Below, one piece after another: positions 20,160 through 30,634 of a stretch of 64,000 nt of DNA. Position 1 is the stretch's first letter; every line of letters starts with the position of its first letter. The DNA comes from Ottelia alismoides (lineage: Eukaryota > Streptophyta > Magnoliopsida > Alismatales > Hydrocharitaceae): the NCBI GenBank assembly GCA_037367405.1, contig JAZKJV010000601.1, positions 186,001 through 250,000 of the forward strand, read 5' to 3'. The translations under genes were made by a program, and so were the position numbers. Below the pieces are notes generated by a model. It ran no database searches and was not told where the DNA came from. It worked only from the letters and a program-made list of their open reading frames with translations.

Positions 20160-21788
20160 TTGGATGATGCTATGACAGGCATCAGAGGTACGGTTGTTTT
20201 GGGTTTCCTTGGGGATGTTGTTATGCTGGTTGAGCTCCTCGTTTGTGCTCGGGGCCTATCGTCGGAAAAGGAAGGGAAGCTGTTACACCATTCGTGCGCA
20301 GTGGCGGGATTAGTGCATAGGAGGTCCCCTCTCTTGAGGGATAGAGGCTGCGATTTTAGGAGGCAGGAGAGGCTCTTCTCTGTCAAGGGGGTCCCATATG
20401 TGGGGTGGAGTTTGGCGATGATCAAGGAGGTGCTTGAGCCAGTGTTGAAGGTCACAGGAATCGTCGTAGACAGAATGAGGTGTGGCGAACCACCATGGAT
20501 GCTGGTCAAGGGAACTGGATGGGGGAGGTTATCGTCGATGTTCTTTGAGGCGTACTTCTTTGGGGCATGCTTTAGCTTGGAGGTTTGTGAAAAGCTGGGC
20601 TGTAGCGGTGCGAGGTTGGAGGATGGTGGGACGGGGCTAAGGGCGAGGGAAAAGGAGAAAGGTGCTTTCGGTGATCTTCAAAAAAGCATGGTTCTTTTGG
20701 AACCTGGCGTGGCATGCGACGTAAGTAGGCCCGAGCCCTGAGGTGGGTGGATTCGGGGGGCGAGATTTATACGCCGAAGTTGTTTCGGGTTGGGTCGAAG
20801 GAGAGGCGCTCCACGATGGAGCCACGGGGGATTCGGGCAGATCTAGGCACGAGGGATTCGATTCTTCAATGAAAGGAGATCCAACCTCTGTTCAGGCTAC
20901 GTGCTATGCTGGCGGATTGGACCCATTGGTGGGCATTATTCCTGGATACCAGCCCGTAACAGATGGAGGGGCGACGCTCCGGAGGTGGCCTGGGTGGTCT
21001 GGAGGAGCGTGACCCCCTTCAGATGGATGCAGAATGTTCGTGGTTGGGGCAAGAGCCAGGGATCGGCTCGATGAACTGTGGGTGGAGAGGGATGGCGGTT
21101 CGAAGGGAGGGGCGAGACTCCTGGAGGGGTCGGCCACAAGCTGGGGTGCGGAGCTCAGGGACACGAAGGGGCGGCGATGACTTCTGGGGAGCTGATGAGG
21201 TTGCAGGAGGCGTTTGAGGTCTTGGGCGGCGAGATGCGAGGAGAGTTGGAGGGGCTGAGTCGATATGGGATGCAATAGGAGCTACCTGCAGGAGAAAAGG
21301 AGAGGTAGGCGTTTGGATGTCTACATGCGATCGAATTCTGTGACATGCACGACGGGTTCTAAAGTAGCTGCACCGTGGGTATCTGGTGGGGGGTTGGGAG
21401 GTTATGCAAAAGCAGAGTTTGGCGACAACACGACATGAGGATGGGCCCGCGGGAAAGGAAGGCGGGAGCAGGGGTGAGGAGGTGCCTGGTGGGGGCAGCG
21501 AAAGATGCAGGTGTGTATTTGGGTAGGGAGATGTTGGCTTGCATCGTAGTAGTGCCACCGAAGGGAGACTTCCACGGTTCTCAATGAATATGATATCATG
21601 GAATGTCAGGGGCTTGGGGAGGGGGTAAAGAGGTTTGCGGTGAAAAAATAGCTAATGGAGAACATGGCAGACGTGGCTATGCTTCAGGAAACTAAGATAG
21701 CACGTGATCTGGAGAGATTGTGGAATGAGGTTGGGGGAACCATACTGGGGGTGATCAGGATGATTGATTCAGTGGAGGCTACAGGGGG
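20160..21788 (+). mobile_element. truncated LINE (ORF1 region and endonuclease start)
   Basis: From 21584 the + strand reads MNMISWNVRGLGRG, then after a shift MENMADVAMLQETK, the start of the LINE-type endonuclease, as in the - strand LINE at 34009. A GC-rich frame of 193 codons upstream (20160-20741; VKGVPYVGWSLAMIKEVLEP) sits where ORF1 would be and loosely resembles the RNA-binding region of plant LINE ORF1. Homology ends at 21788, where an inverted-repeat element begins, and does not resume after it. RT and the 3' end are absent. Confidence 0.55.
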
Positions 21789-22538
21789 AATGGCCTCCAC
21801 TTTCAATGAAGTTCCACTGAATTTCTCAGAAATTTCCATTTCTTTCTCATCGAATCGAAATGCTACCTTATTTCTTTTTCCAGGGTTTCAACGAAATATC
21901 ACTTAAGTGTCAACGAAATTTCATTGAAATTGCATGTCGTTTCGACGAAACAACAAAAATAAGGGAATCTGTCATTCGCTTTCATCGAAATTTGCATTTA
22001 TTAATGAATTTTCACTTATTTATTCGTCGATATTTTGAGTTGTTAGAGTGCGTTATGTTATTTAGAGAAGTTTCTTTAGTTAGTTTCTAAATTTTAGATC
22101 GAAATTCAAACCAAAGCGGTTAGCCACAAGATTTAAAAGTTAAATTCAAGATTTTAACTGAAGAGCTTAATTTTTTGGTTATTTCTTTATTATAATATAT
22201 ATACAAGTTATGAGTAGTAGTTATTATATGTGTCATATCATTCTTATTGACAAGGTATTTATCATGGCTTTTGCTTCGAGTTTAGCATACGGTTCTGACT
22301 CTAAGCAACACGATACTCTCCATATCAACATGTAGGATAATTATGACAATAATATTACTTCAAAATTTATATTTTCTATTCTACTTTACAAATAAGTGTG
22401 CATTTCTATTTTATTTATTGACTTAGGAATACTAAAAACCTTAGTTTTGGGAAAAAGTTTAGTTTAGAGACATTTCCAAGATTTCTGACGATTTCATCAA
22501 AATTCTCCGATTTTTTTCTAACAAGGTGAAATGAAATC
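21789..22538. mobile_element. non-coding inverted-repeat element C (left part)
   Basis: It starts near TGGCCTCCACTTTCAATGAAG and carries many GAAATTTC/CATTGAAATT words. Its sequence is homologous, in reverse orientation, to 42953-43310 plus 44092-44517 (for example, ATCATGGCTTTTGCTTC at 22262 matches the complement near 43260). The young copia inserted into it at 22538/27750, and the last bases continue at 27755-27775. Without the copia it is about 770 bp. No coding capacity. Confidence 0.65.
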
Positions 22539-22679
22539 TGTTGGGAAACGTGAATGAGATGTTTATTCCATAGCCCTAGGCTCTCTTATATAGAAGAGTA
22601 GCCTATGGGTAAATTACATAAAGAGGATAACAAGAAAATAAAATAGCAAAAAGATACAATAACTAAATATGCGTCAACA
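22539..22679 (-). repeat. copia-3 3' LTR (141 bp)
   Basis: On the - strand it begins TGTTGACGCATATT and ends CGTTTCCCAACA, with TG..CA ends and a TATA box TCTATATAAGAGAGCC. It is identical to 27609-27749. Confidence 0.96.
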
Positions 22680-22692
22680 CTCCCCCTCAAGA
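22680..22692 (-). other. copia-3 polypurine tract
   Basis: The - strand reads CATCTTGAGGGGGAG directly before the 3' LTR, the plus-strand priming site of LTR elements. It overlaps the last codons of pol. The same tract precedes the LTRs at 52516 and 48691. Confidence 0.85.
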
Positions 22693-25600
22693 TGGAGCAT
22701 AGATGTCAATCATGCTCAGCTTGGAAGCACACTTCTGAAACGGGCCACGTAACAATGCCTTGGTGAATATATCTGCAGTCTGGTTCTCTGAAGTAACATG
22801 GGATGTGGTGATGAATCCTTTCTGAATCATATCACGTATGAAGTGGCAATCCACCTCAATATGCTTGGTCCGTTCATGGAATGCAGGATTGTTTGCAATG
22901 AACAAAGCAGCCTGATTATCACACTCCAAGTTCATAGGAAGTGGTATATCTAAGCACAAATCTGTCAGCACTGCTTTCACCCACATCATCTCTGTAGTAG
23001 CCTGGGCCATAGCCCTATATTCGGATTCAGCACTGGATCTAGCTACCACAGTTTGCTTCTTGCTCCTCCATGAGACTAGGGCATCTCCAACATAGACCGC
23101 ATACCCTGAGGTTGACTTCCTATCCTTAGGACATCCTGCATAGTCTGCATCTGCGCATGCTGAGACAGAAATCCCCTTTCCTTTCTTGAATAGCAGACCT
23201 TTACCTGGAGAAGATTTGAGATATCTAAGTATCATGTGTATTGCATCCATATGCACTTGACGTGGCTGCTCCATGAACTGGCTCACACGGCTCACTGCAA
23301 ATAATATGTCTGGCCTAGTGATCGTGACATATAACAATTTGCCTACCAGCTCTCTGTATCTTCTCCTGCCAACCTCCTCTGTATCATCATCATACAGCTT
23401 CATGCTAGGGTCCATTGGTGTCGTGGCAGGTCGACACCCTAGCATACCTGTCTCACTCAGTAGATCTGTGACATACTTCCTCTGTGACATGACTAATCCA
23501 TACGGATTTCTGGCAAACTCCAGCCCCAGAAAATATCTAAGGACTCCCAAGTCCTTGGTGACAAACTCGGTCCCCAGCCTTTCCTTTGCCTGCTTAATGC
23601 CCTGGTCATCATCACCTGTAATCAAGATATCGTCAACGTAAACCATGATTACAACAATACCTCTTGCCGTCTTCTGTATAAACAAGGAATGATCAGCATT
23701 GGAACGTTTGTATCCTTGTTTCTCAAAGAGGTCTGACAGCTTCTGGAACCATGCTCTGGGGCTCTGCTTAAGGCCATAGATAGCCTTATGTAATCTGCAC
23801 ACCTTGGAACACTCCCCCTCAACAGCAAAACCTGGTGGCTGTTGCATGTAGACTTCCTCCTGCAGGTCGCCATACAGAAAGGCATTCTTCACATCCAGTT
23901 GATAGAGTGGCCAATCCCTAGTAACTGCAACTGATAAGAGGATCCGCAGAGTGGAATGACGAGCCACCGGGGAGAACGTGTCAAGGTAATCTACTCCATA
24001 TGTCTGTGTGAATCCCCTTGCAACTAGGCGGGCCTTGTACCTGTCAATGGAGCCATCTGCATTATGTTTCACTGTAAATACCCACTTACAACTCACCGGG
24101 TTGACATCCGGTGGTACAGTAACCAAGCTCCATGTTCCTCTAGACTGAAGTGCCGCCATCTCTTCCTCCATTGCTAGCCGCCACCGAGAATCCTGCAAAG
24201 CCTCATGGTGGTTCCGTGGAATATCCGTAGCTGAAAGTGCCAATGCAAACGTCCTGAATGGTCCAGATAGCCTCTCAAACGAAACTGCTGCTGATAATGG
24301 ATACTTGGCACAACTTCGCTTCGGCTTGCGTAGAGCAATTGGAACATCCAGATCCTCTGTGGTATCACCATGCTCCTGTAAGGCATCCTGCTGAGAAATG
24401 TCGTCAGATCCATCAACATTAATATTTTCAGTACATACCATATGCGGGCTAGTTGACTGGTCAGGACCATGAGCTTGATTCGGTCGCCGGGTGTAATGGA
24501 ATGGTAACGGGGATATTGTTTGTGGCGGCGGTGGTGGTGGTGGTTGTGGTAATGGTGGTGACGGCTGTAATGTTGGTGGTGCCATGAATACGGTATCAGG
24601 AGATAATGGTGGTGGCTGCATGTTCCCGGATTCTGAAAAATACATACTGGATTCAAAGAATGTAACATCTGCGCTGATCATATACCTCCGACGCACAGGG
24701 TCAAAACACTTGTACCCCTTTTGGGTTCTGGGGTACCCCACAAAGACGCACTTGACAGCCCTAGGAGAGAGCTTGTCAGTACCGGGCGACAATTGATGTA
24801 CAAATGCGACTGAACCAAACACACGAGGAGGAAGAATAAACAAATCCTTGTCAGGGTAAATAAGGGAGAAAGGAATTTGTTCATTCAAGACAGACGAAGG
24901 CATACGGTTGATAAGGTAACATGCAGTAAGGACTGCATCACCCCAGTAGGAGTACGGAACATGACTCTGAATAAGAAGTGACCTTGTAACATCAAGTAGG
25001 TGACGGTGTTTTCTTTCGGCAACCCCATTCTGTTGAGACGTATGAGCACACGATGTTTGGTGAATAATCCCTTTTGAGGAGTAGTAATTGGCTAGAATGT
25101 TGGTACATAATTCCAAGGCATTATCACTTCTCACAATCTTGACAGATGTAGAAAAAATATTTTGAATTTCATTTAGAAAATGGATAATAATATTTCCAGC
25201 TTCAGATTTATTTTTCATCAGAAAGACCCATGATGCTCTAGAGAAATCATCCACAAAAACAATATAAAACCTGTGTCCCTGATGATCGGGAACACGACTT
25301 GGACCCCAGACATCGACATGAAACAACTCAAACTTGGAGTTACTACTCCGACCTTGACTACTGGGAAAAGACGACCTGTGATGTTTTCCCAACTGACACG
25401 CCTCACACTGAATAGGTGTGTGAGAGATATATGGTTGGACTAGACGCAACTTCTGAAGCGGTAAATGACCAAATCGCAAATGCCACAGGAGAGGAGATAC
25501 TTGTCCAGCAGGAGAGGATGTGGTTCCAGCAAATGGGGTCTGGTTCAGACGGTAAAGGCCTCCTTGCTCATAGCCATGACCAATCACGTTGCCCGTACGG

Positions 25601-26676
25601 TTGTCCTGAAAAATCAAAGAAGATGGATCAAAAATAGCTCGACAATGAAGATCCTTCGTGATCTGACTAATCGACAATAGATTCATAGAAAAATGTGGTG
25701 CATGTAGGACATTCTTCAGTTGCATAGAGGGTGTCAATCTAATCTCCCCCTGACCAGTGATAGGGGAATGCGTGCCATCAGCAATTACTACTGTCCGTCC
25801 TGGAGGGATCTGGGTGTATCCTGTAAGTAGACCCTGGTCACCACATAGATGATGTGTGGCGCCCGAGTCCATGATCCATGGCAGTATATGAGATCTACTA
25901 CTGTGGAGTGCAAGTGTACTACCTGAAGTACTGGTAGATGCAGAGGCAGTGGCAGAAGCAGCAGTATCAGTATGACTCTCTGTAGTCGGTGCTGGGCCAG
26001 ATGGTGGGATAATGCCCCTGAGTCGGGCAACCAGGTCATCAAAGCGCTGATCCAGTGAAGCAGCAGACGGAGGCTCTATATGTTCAGCAGCTCTTGCAGA
26101 CGCAGGAAATCCATGCTTTGAGTAGCATGTGTCTTCAGTATGGCCGACTCTGTGACAATATGTGCATGTTGGCCTAGTGCGGCCACCCCTTCCACGGGGA
26201 ATACGTCCACGGCCCTGGTAATGAGAACCACGGCCTCTGCTGGCTGCCATGGCTGAGGGATTCTGACTAGTGGCTGTGGAAGGTACAGTAATCCTGCTCA
26301 ATCTGTGAAAAGCTTCCTCCATGGGAGGAATAGTCGAGTCCGCCAAAATCTGTGAACGTGCTGCCTCATACTCTGGATCGAGTGCTGCAAGAAACACACC
26401 CACCATTGTCGCATTCCTGTATGTCTTCTGCTGTTCTGGTGTGGCGGTAAGAGGCATGAAGCTATGGAGCTTCTCAAACATTCCTCTCAAAGATGTATAG
26501 AGAGAATGTAATGGGCGGCCATTCTGCTTAATTGTGAATATATCATGTTGTAGTTGCAGGATCTTCGTCTCATTCCTTGCCTGAGAATACGTCGCTGCTA
26601 GGATATCCCACATGTCTTTGGCTGTGGGCTGATGAAGAATGTCATTGGCGATCTCAATAGCCAATGTGCCAGACAA
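22687..26676 (-). CDS. copia-3 Gag-Pol polyprotein (main open frame)
   Basis: 1329 codons without interruption. Residues are numbered from the TTG codon after the stop. Zinc knuckle C171-C184 (CTYCHRVGHTEDTC); protease DSGA at 270-273; pre-integrase CEACQLGKHH 424-433; integrase triad D455 (HVDVWGPS), D518 (RSDNALEL), E554 (GVAERKHR); poly-Pro linker 700-720; RT with LDVKNAF 928-933 and YVDD 1013-1016; RNase H with ADADYAGC 1175-1182, SSAESEYRAM 1214-1223 and CDNQAALF 1252-1259; end MIDIYAPS. Every catalytic residue I checked is present. The polyprotein would make virus-like particles in the cytoplasm and integrate its cDNA. It is separated from the Gag N-terminus by one TGA. Confidence 0.95.
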   Translation of the reverse strand: MSGTLAIEIANDILHQPTAKDMWDILAATYSQARNETKILQLQHDIFTIKQNGRPLHSLYTSLRGMFEKLHSFMPLTATPEQQKTYRNATMVGVFLAALDPEYEAARSQILADSTIPPMEEAFHRLSRITVPSTATSQNPSAMAASRGRGSHYQGRGRIPRGRGGRTRPTCTYCHRVGHTEDTCYSKHGFPASARAAEHIEPPSAASLDQRFDDLVARLRGIIPPSGPAPTTESHTDTAASATASASTSTSGSTLALHSSRSHILPWIMDSGATHHLCGDQGLLTGYTQIPPGRTVVIADGTHSPITGQGEIRLTPSMQLKNVLHAPHFSMNLLSISQITKDLHCRAIFDPSSLIFQDNRTGNVIGHGYEQGGLYRLNQTPFAGTTSSPAGQVSPLLWHLRFGHLPLQKLRLVQPYISHTPIQCEACQLGKHHRSSFPSSQGRSSNSKFELFHVDVWGPSRVPDHQGHRFYIVFVDDFSRASWVFLMKNKSEAGNIIIHFLNEIQNIFSTSVKIVRSDNALELCTNILANYYSSKGIIHQTSCAHTSQQNGVAERKHRHLLDVTRSLLIQSHVPYSYWGDAVLTACYLINRMPSSVLNEQIPFSLIYPDKDLFILPPRVFGSVAFVHQLSPGTDKLSPRAVKCVFVGYPRTQKGYKCFDPVRRRYMISADVTFFESSMYFSESGNMQPPPLSPDTVFMAPPTLQPSPPLPQPPPPPPPQTISPLPFHYTRRPNQAHGPDQSTSPHMVCTENINVDGSDDISQQDALQEHGDTTEDLDVPIALRKPKRSCAKYPLSAAVSFERLSGPFRTFALALSATDIPRNHHEALQDSRWRLAMEEEMAALQSRGTWSLVTVPPDVNPVSCKWVFTVKHNADGSIDRYKARLVARGFTQTYGVDYLDTFSPVARHSTLRILLSVAVTRDWPLYQLDVKNAFLYGDLQEEVYMQQPPGFAVEGECSKVCRLHKAIYGLKQSPRAWFQKLSDLFEKQGYKRSNADHSLFIQKTARGIVVIMVYVDDILITGDDDQGIKQAKERLGTEFVTKDLGVLRYFLGLEFARNPYGLVMSQRKYVTDLLSETGMLGCRPATTPMDPSMKLYDDDTEEVGRRRYRELVGKLLYVTITRPDILFAVSRVSQFMEQPRQVHMDAIHMILRYLKSSPGKGLLFKKGKGISVSACADADYAGCPKDRKSTSGYAVYVGDALVSWRSKKQTVVARSSAESEYRAMAQATTEMMWVKAVLTDLCLDIPLPMNLECDNQAALFIANNPAFHERTKHIEVDCHFIRDMIQKGFITTSHVTSENQTADIFTKALLRGPFQKCASKLSMIDIYAPS

Positions 26677-26895
26677 TCACACTTTTGCATATGCATCGTC
26701 AGCCTCCCATGAGGCATGGACTCCAGTCTTCTCTGCAGGCTCGGGCTCTGTGAGAATATGCTTCTTGCCCGTGGACTTCATCATACTCATGAACTGCATT
26801 GCCCACAGTTCATAATTCGTGCCATCCATCTTGACAATGGGCGCTGGACCACGAAATGCACCCATGGATGGAATATCTGCCTTGCTTTCTGACAT
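26677..26895 (-). CDS. copia-3 Gag N-terminus ending at premature TGA
   Basis: 72 codons beginning MSESKADIPSMGAFRGPAP and containing YELWAMQFM, in the same frame as the long downstream frame. The stop TGA at 26677-26679 replaces the Trp codon found at the same place in copia-1 (AYAKVWLSGTL). One G-to-A change on the coding strand explains it. The true start is this Met, 12 codons before the conserved GPAPIVKMDGTNYELW. As it stands, translation gives a short Gag piece unless the stop is read through. Confidence 0.92.
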   Translation of the reverse strand: MSESKADIPSMGAFRGPAPIVKMDGTNYELWAMQFMSMMKSTGKKHILTEPEPAEKTGVHASWEADDAYAKV

Positions 26896-27596
26896 ACTGG
26901 ATAAGGAAGACTGGAGCGACCTGCAACAGATAATATTCGTCTACAATGACATAGACGGGATGAGTTGCATGTGTAGACCTCAAGCAACTATCCCCATGGA
27001 CCTCCGCGTGCTACGATCCGCACGCGTACCGGTTTCTATTGTAGAAACCCTAGAGCACGCTTGTAGAAAACCACGAAACACTATGCGCACAGAAGGCTAA
27101 CGCTGTATGCACAGCACAGCACAGCAGATGGTACGCACAGCACAGCAGGCACTGGAAGGTGCACGGTTGCCGCTCAGGAGATGGTGCACAGGACAGGAGG
27201 CGCACCGCACTAGGAGGCGCACAGGCTGCGCGCTATGCAGCGCAACGAGAGGCGCCAGGCGATCGAGTAGCGCAAGGAGCCAGGAAGTCGAGAGGCGCCA
27301 GGCGATCGAGTAGCGCAAGGCGCGCTAGGCGATCGGCTCTAGAGGCGCCAGGCGATCAGCGAGAAGCCCCCCACGGCGAGAAGCGATCGGGGCTGGAGAG
27401 GCGAGAAGCCCCCACGGCGAGAAGCCCCCCACGGCGAGAAGCCCTAAGCGCTGGAGAGGCGATCGGGGCTGGGGGCTGCGCCTATGCGCGATCGGAGGGG
27501 AGGCGATCGGCGAAAGAAGAGAGAGAGAAGAGAGGAGAGGCCGGCGGGTGGGGCGGGTTAGGGTTAGGGTTTCGAGAACTCCGGTCTAGGACCGTC
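26896..27596 (-). other. copia-3 leader with short tandem repeats
   Basis: The leader between primer site and Gag. Close to the primer site the - strand reads GAAACCCTAACCCTAACC (27555-27572), a telo-box-like motif. At about 27254-27480 repeated blocks of GAGGCGCCAGGCGATCGAGTAGCGCAA and GGCGAGAAGCCCCC alternate. The open frames on either strand here are products of the CG-rich repeats. Confidence 0.7.
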
Positions 27597-27608
27597 GCTC
27601 TGATACCA
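27597..27608 (-). other. copia-3 primer-binding site
   Basis: The - strand reads TGGTATCAGAGC immediately after the 5' LTR, complementary to the 3' end of initiator tRNA-Met. Confidence 0.92.
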
Positions 27609-27749
27609 TGTTGGGAAACGTGAATGAGATGTTTATTCCATAGCCCTAGGCTCTCTTATATAGAAGAGTAGCCTATGGGTAAATTACATAAAGAGGATAA
27701 CAAGAAAATAAAATAGCAAAAAGATACAATAACTAAATATGCGTCAACA
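27609..27749 (-). repeat. copia-3 5' LTR (141 bp)
   Basis: Identical to the 3' LTR at 22539-22679. Its TATA box drives transcription on the - strand, away from the DENN gene's sense. Confidence 0.96.
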
Positions 27750-27775
27750 AAATCGAAATCCAAAATTTAAAGTTT

Positions 27776-30530
27776 TGCTTTGTTGTGGCTTCCCTCTACT
27801 ACTAGGAGTACCTATGGTTGTGTGAGAGCTAGTACAACATCCGGATCCACACAAACCCGAACCTGACCCGATTATGGCCCGTTTAACCCATTAAAGTTAT
27901 CAGGCAACATTAAATAACCTAAATCAATCAATTGGTCGTAAATTAAAGGTCTTTCGGAAGCAATCAACCAAAAGTCGATCGCATCGTAATGCTTACCACA
28001 AAAAAGCCGTGACGTAAATTCGAAAACCATGAAACAAATCGAGACCACCTAAAAATCCGATTCGATGAAAGAAGACCAATGGAATCGACTGTTCGCCAAT
28101 CGGAGATTATTTGATATTTTTAACTCGCAAAATTTAACCCTAAACCAAAGTCGTATCTCGAAAAGTTCAGGCATCCAAATTTGATCAAAAGTATATCAAT
28201 ATTATACTCATATTGATCGTCATTTAAAGACGATCAAATCGATATATTGCACCTCGAAATCGAAGGTTCAAGACGTGAATATGGTGACATTTATATCTCA
28301 ATTAATAATAATAATAATAAATATAATAAAATAAAAAATAAGAATTTAGTTACCTTCTATATAAAAAATGATGAGAATTCAGTTACAAAAATAATAAAAA
28401 TTATAATAATGATATCATCACGTTGACATCAGCATGCTGATGTCACTATTGATAATAACAAAAAAAATATATTAAAGAGGAAGTTGCTAGGAAGGAACCT
28501 TCCACTCCTCCTTTCCTATTAAAGTAATTCCAACGAGAGGGGCCTCCTCTTCCCCTTATTTCTGCCATTGCTCTCTCTCCCTTCCCTCTTATTCCTTTAC
28601 TTTCCCCTAAATTTCTACTCTCTCCCAACGAAAGAATAAAGCCTCCATCCCCCTCTCTCTCTCTCTATCACAACAATCCAAATTTGGAGATTGGTAGGGC
28701 ATCCTAGAGTTGCAAACTTCTGAGTCCAGCTGTTGGTTAAGCTCGGACTGCTGGATTCATAACCAAGAAACTCTCCAAAACTTGGAAATAGGTACAATTC
28801 CTTCCCCTTTTTCTCTTGCTGCCCTGCATGAATATTTTAATCTTACCTCTTGCAGCCAATTGATGCGTGCAAGATCATCACTTTTCTCCAATTTGGAGAT
28901 CTTATGTACAATCCCTAATCCCATCTTTTGCTGCCATGCATGGCTTTATTTCAATTGTTTTCCTTGTGTGGGGGAATTTTGGGAGTTTTTTTCAAAAAAA
29001 AGTAAAATTTTGACATTATCCCTTCTCTGTTTCTTCTCTGCTCCTGCTCGCATCTTTAATTCAAACTTAACAAAAGTTGTGATCTATATTGTGTTGTCTT
29101 GAGAATATGCTGCTGGTCATACATGGGTAAGAGGACAAATCTTGTCTTTCCCAAGCGAAGAAAGGACTCTTTCCTTCGTTATGCAAATTACTCGTTTTTC
29201 TTAATTTAAGTCATACCAAATAATGGAAAAAAGCATCGGTCTTCCACCGATTAGGTGCTGCATGTATTGTCCTATTAATCTTTTGTAATAAACTCTATAT
29301 TATCTTAATTATGGATTCTCAGAAATTTGCATTTGCAGGATGAGATTCTGTAAAGAGAAATTGCATTTCTTTAGCCAAAATTCTGCTTTTTTTAAAAAAT
29401 GATGAATAAAAATTTTGATAATAAATCCTACAACCTGTCTATAAGCCAGTCAAGGTGATCTTTACACCTAACCGTGCGAGGGCGTGGTGACCCTCAACTA
29501 GGTGGATGAAAGGAAGTCCAGGTAGGGCAGCAACCTTCAAGTACACAGGTCTAGGATCCCAATCCTTTTTATGGTTTTTACACGAGCTCGCAGTGTTTTT
29601 ACGCCTCGTTGGGATCCTCCTGTTCAGTTTCGCTAGCCCTCTATTTTTAGGATACCCATGCGGGATATCTTCGGTTTTAGTTTTTCGTACGAGCTCATCT
29701 ATCCGTACCGGTTGGGTCTGTTTAGAGTGACTTTTCTGGAGGGTCTCTCGCACCTGTCTTAGTGGCGTAGTTTTGGAGTAGACCTAACCTCTAATAGACC
29801 AAACTTCCATTTAGAGGGCAAGAAAGAAGAGTCTCTTAGGAGACTTCCTCACCGCTTGAGTTTTGGTTACTTTTCTGCCAATAGGGTTGGCGATGCTACA
29901 TATGAATCCTCTATGGCTACAACTGAAACATATAGGATTACATCTGAATCCATTATAGTTGAATTTGGAGGGGTTACAGTTGACTGAATGAAGCATAATG
30001 GATTTTGGCTAAGAGATGAAATCAATTATAAGTTGTGTTGGTTAGAGTTGAATATAATTAAGATAGTGGACGTGTTGGGAACTTAGTTATGATGCATTAT
30101 ATAACACTGCATGCCTATGGAGGCATCCCAATCTAAGGCACTCTTCATGCCTTAGAGTTATAGTATGATGACACACCCTGATCAAGACCACAGACTATCC
30201 ACTAGACTTAAAAAGTTAGATGGAATTGAGAAACAGATTAGAATCTCATCTTTTCCATCATTAAGATACGAAGAGTCAAATCAAGCATCACCTCATCACC
30301 TTCTTATCAAGATCCATAACATGATCTCAATGATAAGAATATAACATCTGCTTATGGGCCATTAACTAATATATAAATATAAATATAAATATTATATAAA
30401 GCTATGGGGAAATGGAGAAATCATATATATATATATACACACACACACACAACATTAACCACGATATAAAAATATGACATGAAAGGGAATGGGTAAAACT
30501 TGGAGCATCTTTTCAGAGTAACATGTAGTT
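27776..30530. other. unassigned intron sequence
   Basis: The sequence is AT-rich. There is an (AAT)n run at 28304-28322, a CT-rich run at 28651-28668, and TA and CA dinucleotide runs at 30428-30451. At 28480-29100 the DNA has a 5'-UTR-like look (pyrimidine-rich, short frames) but no protein match. At 29440-30100 it is moderately GC-rich and may be part of an unrecognised LTR. No exon or element boundaries could be fixed. Confidence 0.35.
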
Positions 30531-30634
30531 TTTTTTGAGTCTCAAAGAATGGGGGTATCACGCATAGGTGCCCACCCCAAATTTATTAACAAGGGAAAAA
30601 TAAAGTAGCAGTTTCATCTTACAACACCCAAGAG

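Larger units (their letters stand above)
22539..27749 (-). mobile_element. young full-length Ty1/copia (copia-3)
   Basis: A 5211-bp element whose two 141-bp LTRs (22539-22679 and 27609-27749) are identical at every base and which is flanked by the perfect 5-bp duplication AAATC (22534-22538 and 27750-27754). It has a primer site, a leader, a full Gag-Pol frame and a polypurine tract. The only obvious coding lesion is one in-frame TGA in gag. Identical LTRs mean insertion so recently that no substitution has accumulated in 141 bp. It lies antisense to the DENN gene. Confidence 0.96.

Noticed and set aside
20904..21558. - strand Pro/Ser/His-rich frames opposite the LINE ORF1 region
   Set aside because: They are antisense by-products of GC-rich DNA on the + strand, which has the endonuclease start.
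23273..23641. 122-codon + strand frame within copia-3
   Set aside because: It is antisense to the intact RT-RNase H frame, with which it is a shadow.
27555..27572. Interstitial telomere
   Set aside because: Only two CCCTAA units, at the same place in several copia leaders, so it is an element motif and not a telomere relic.
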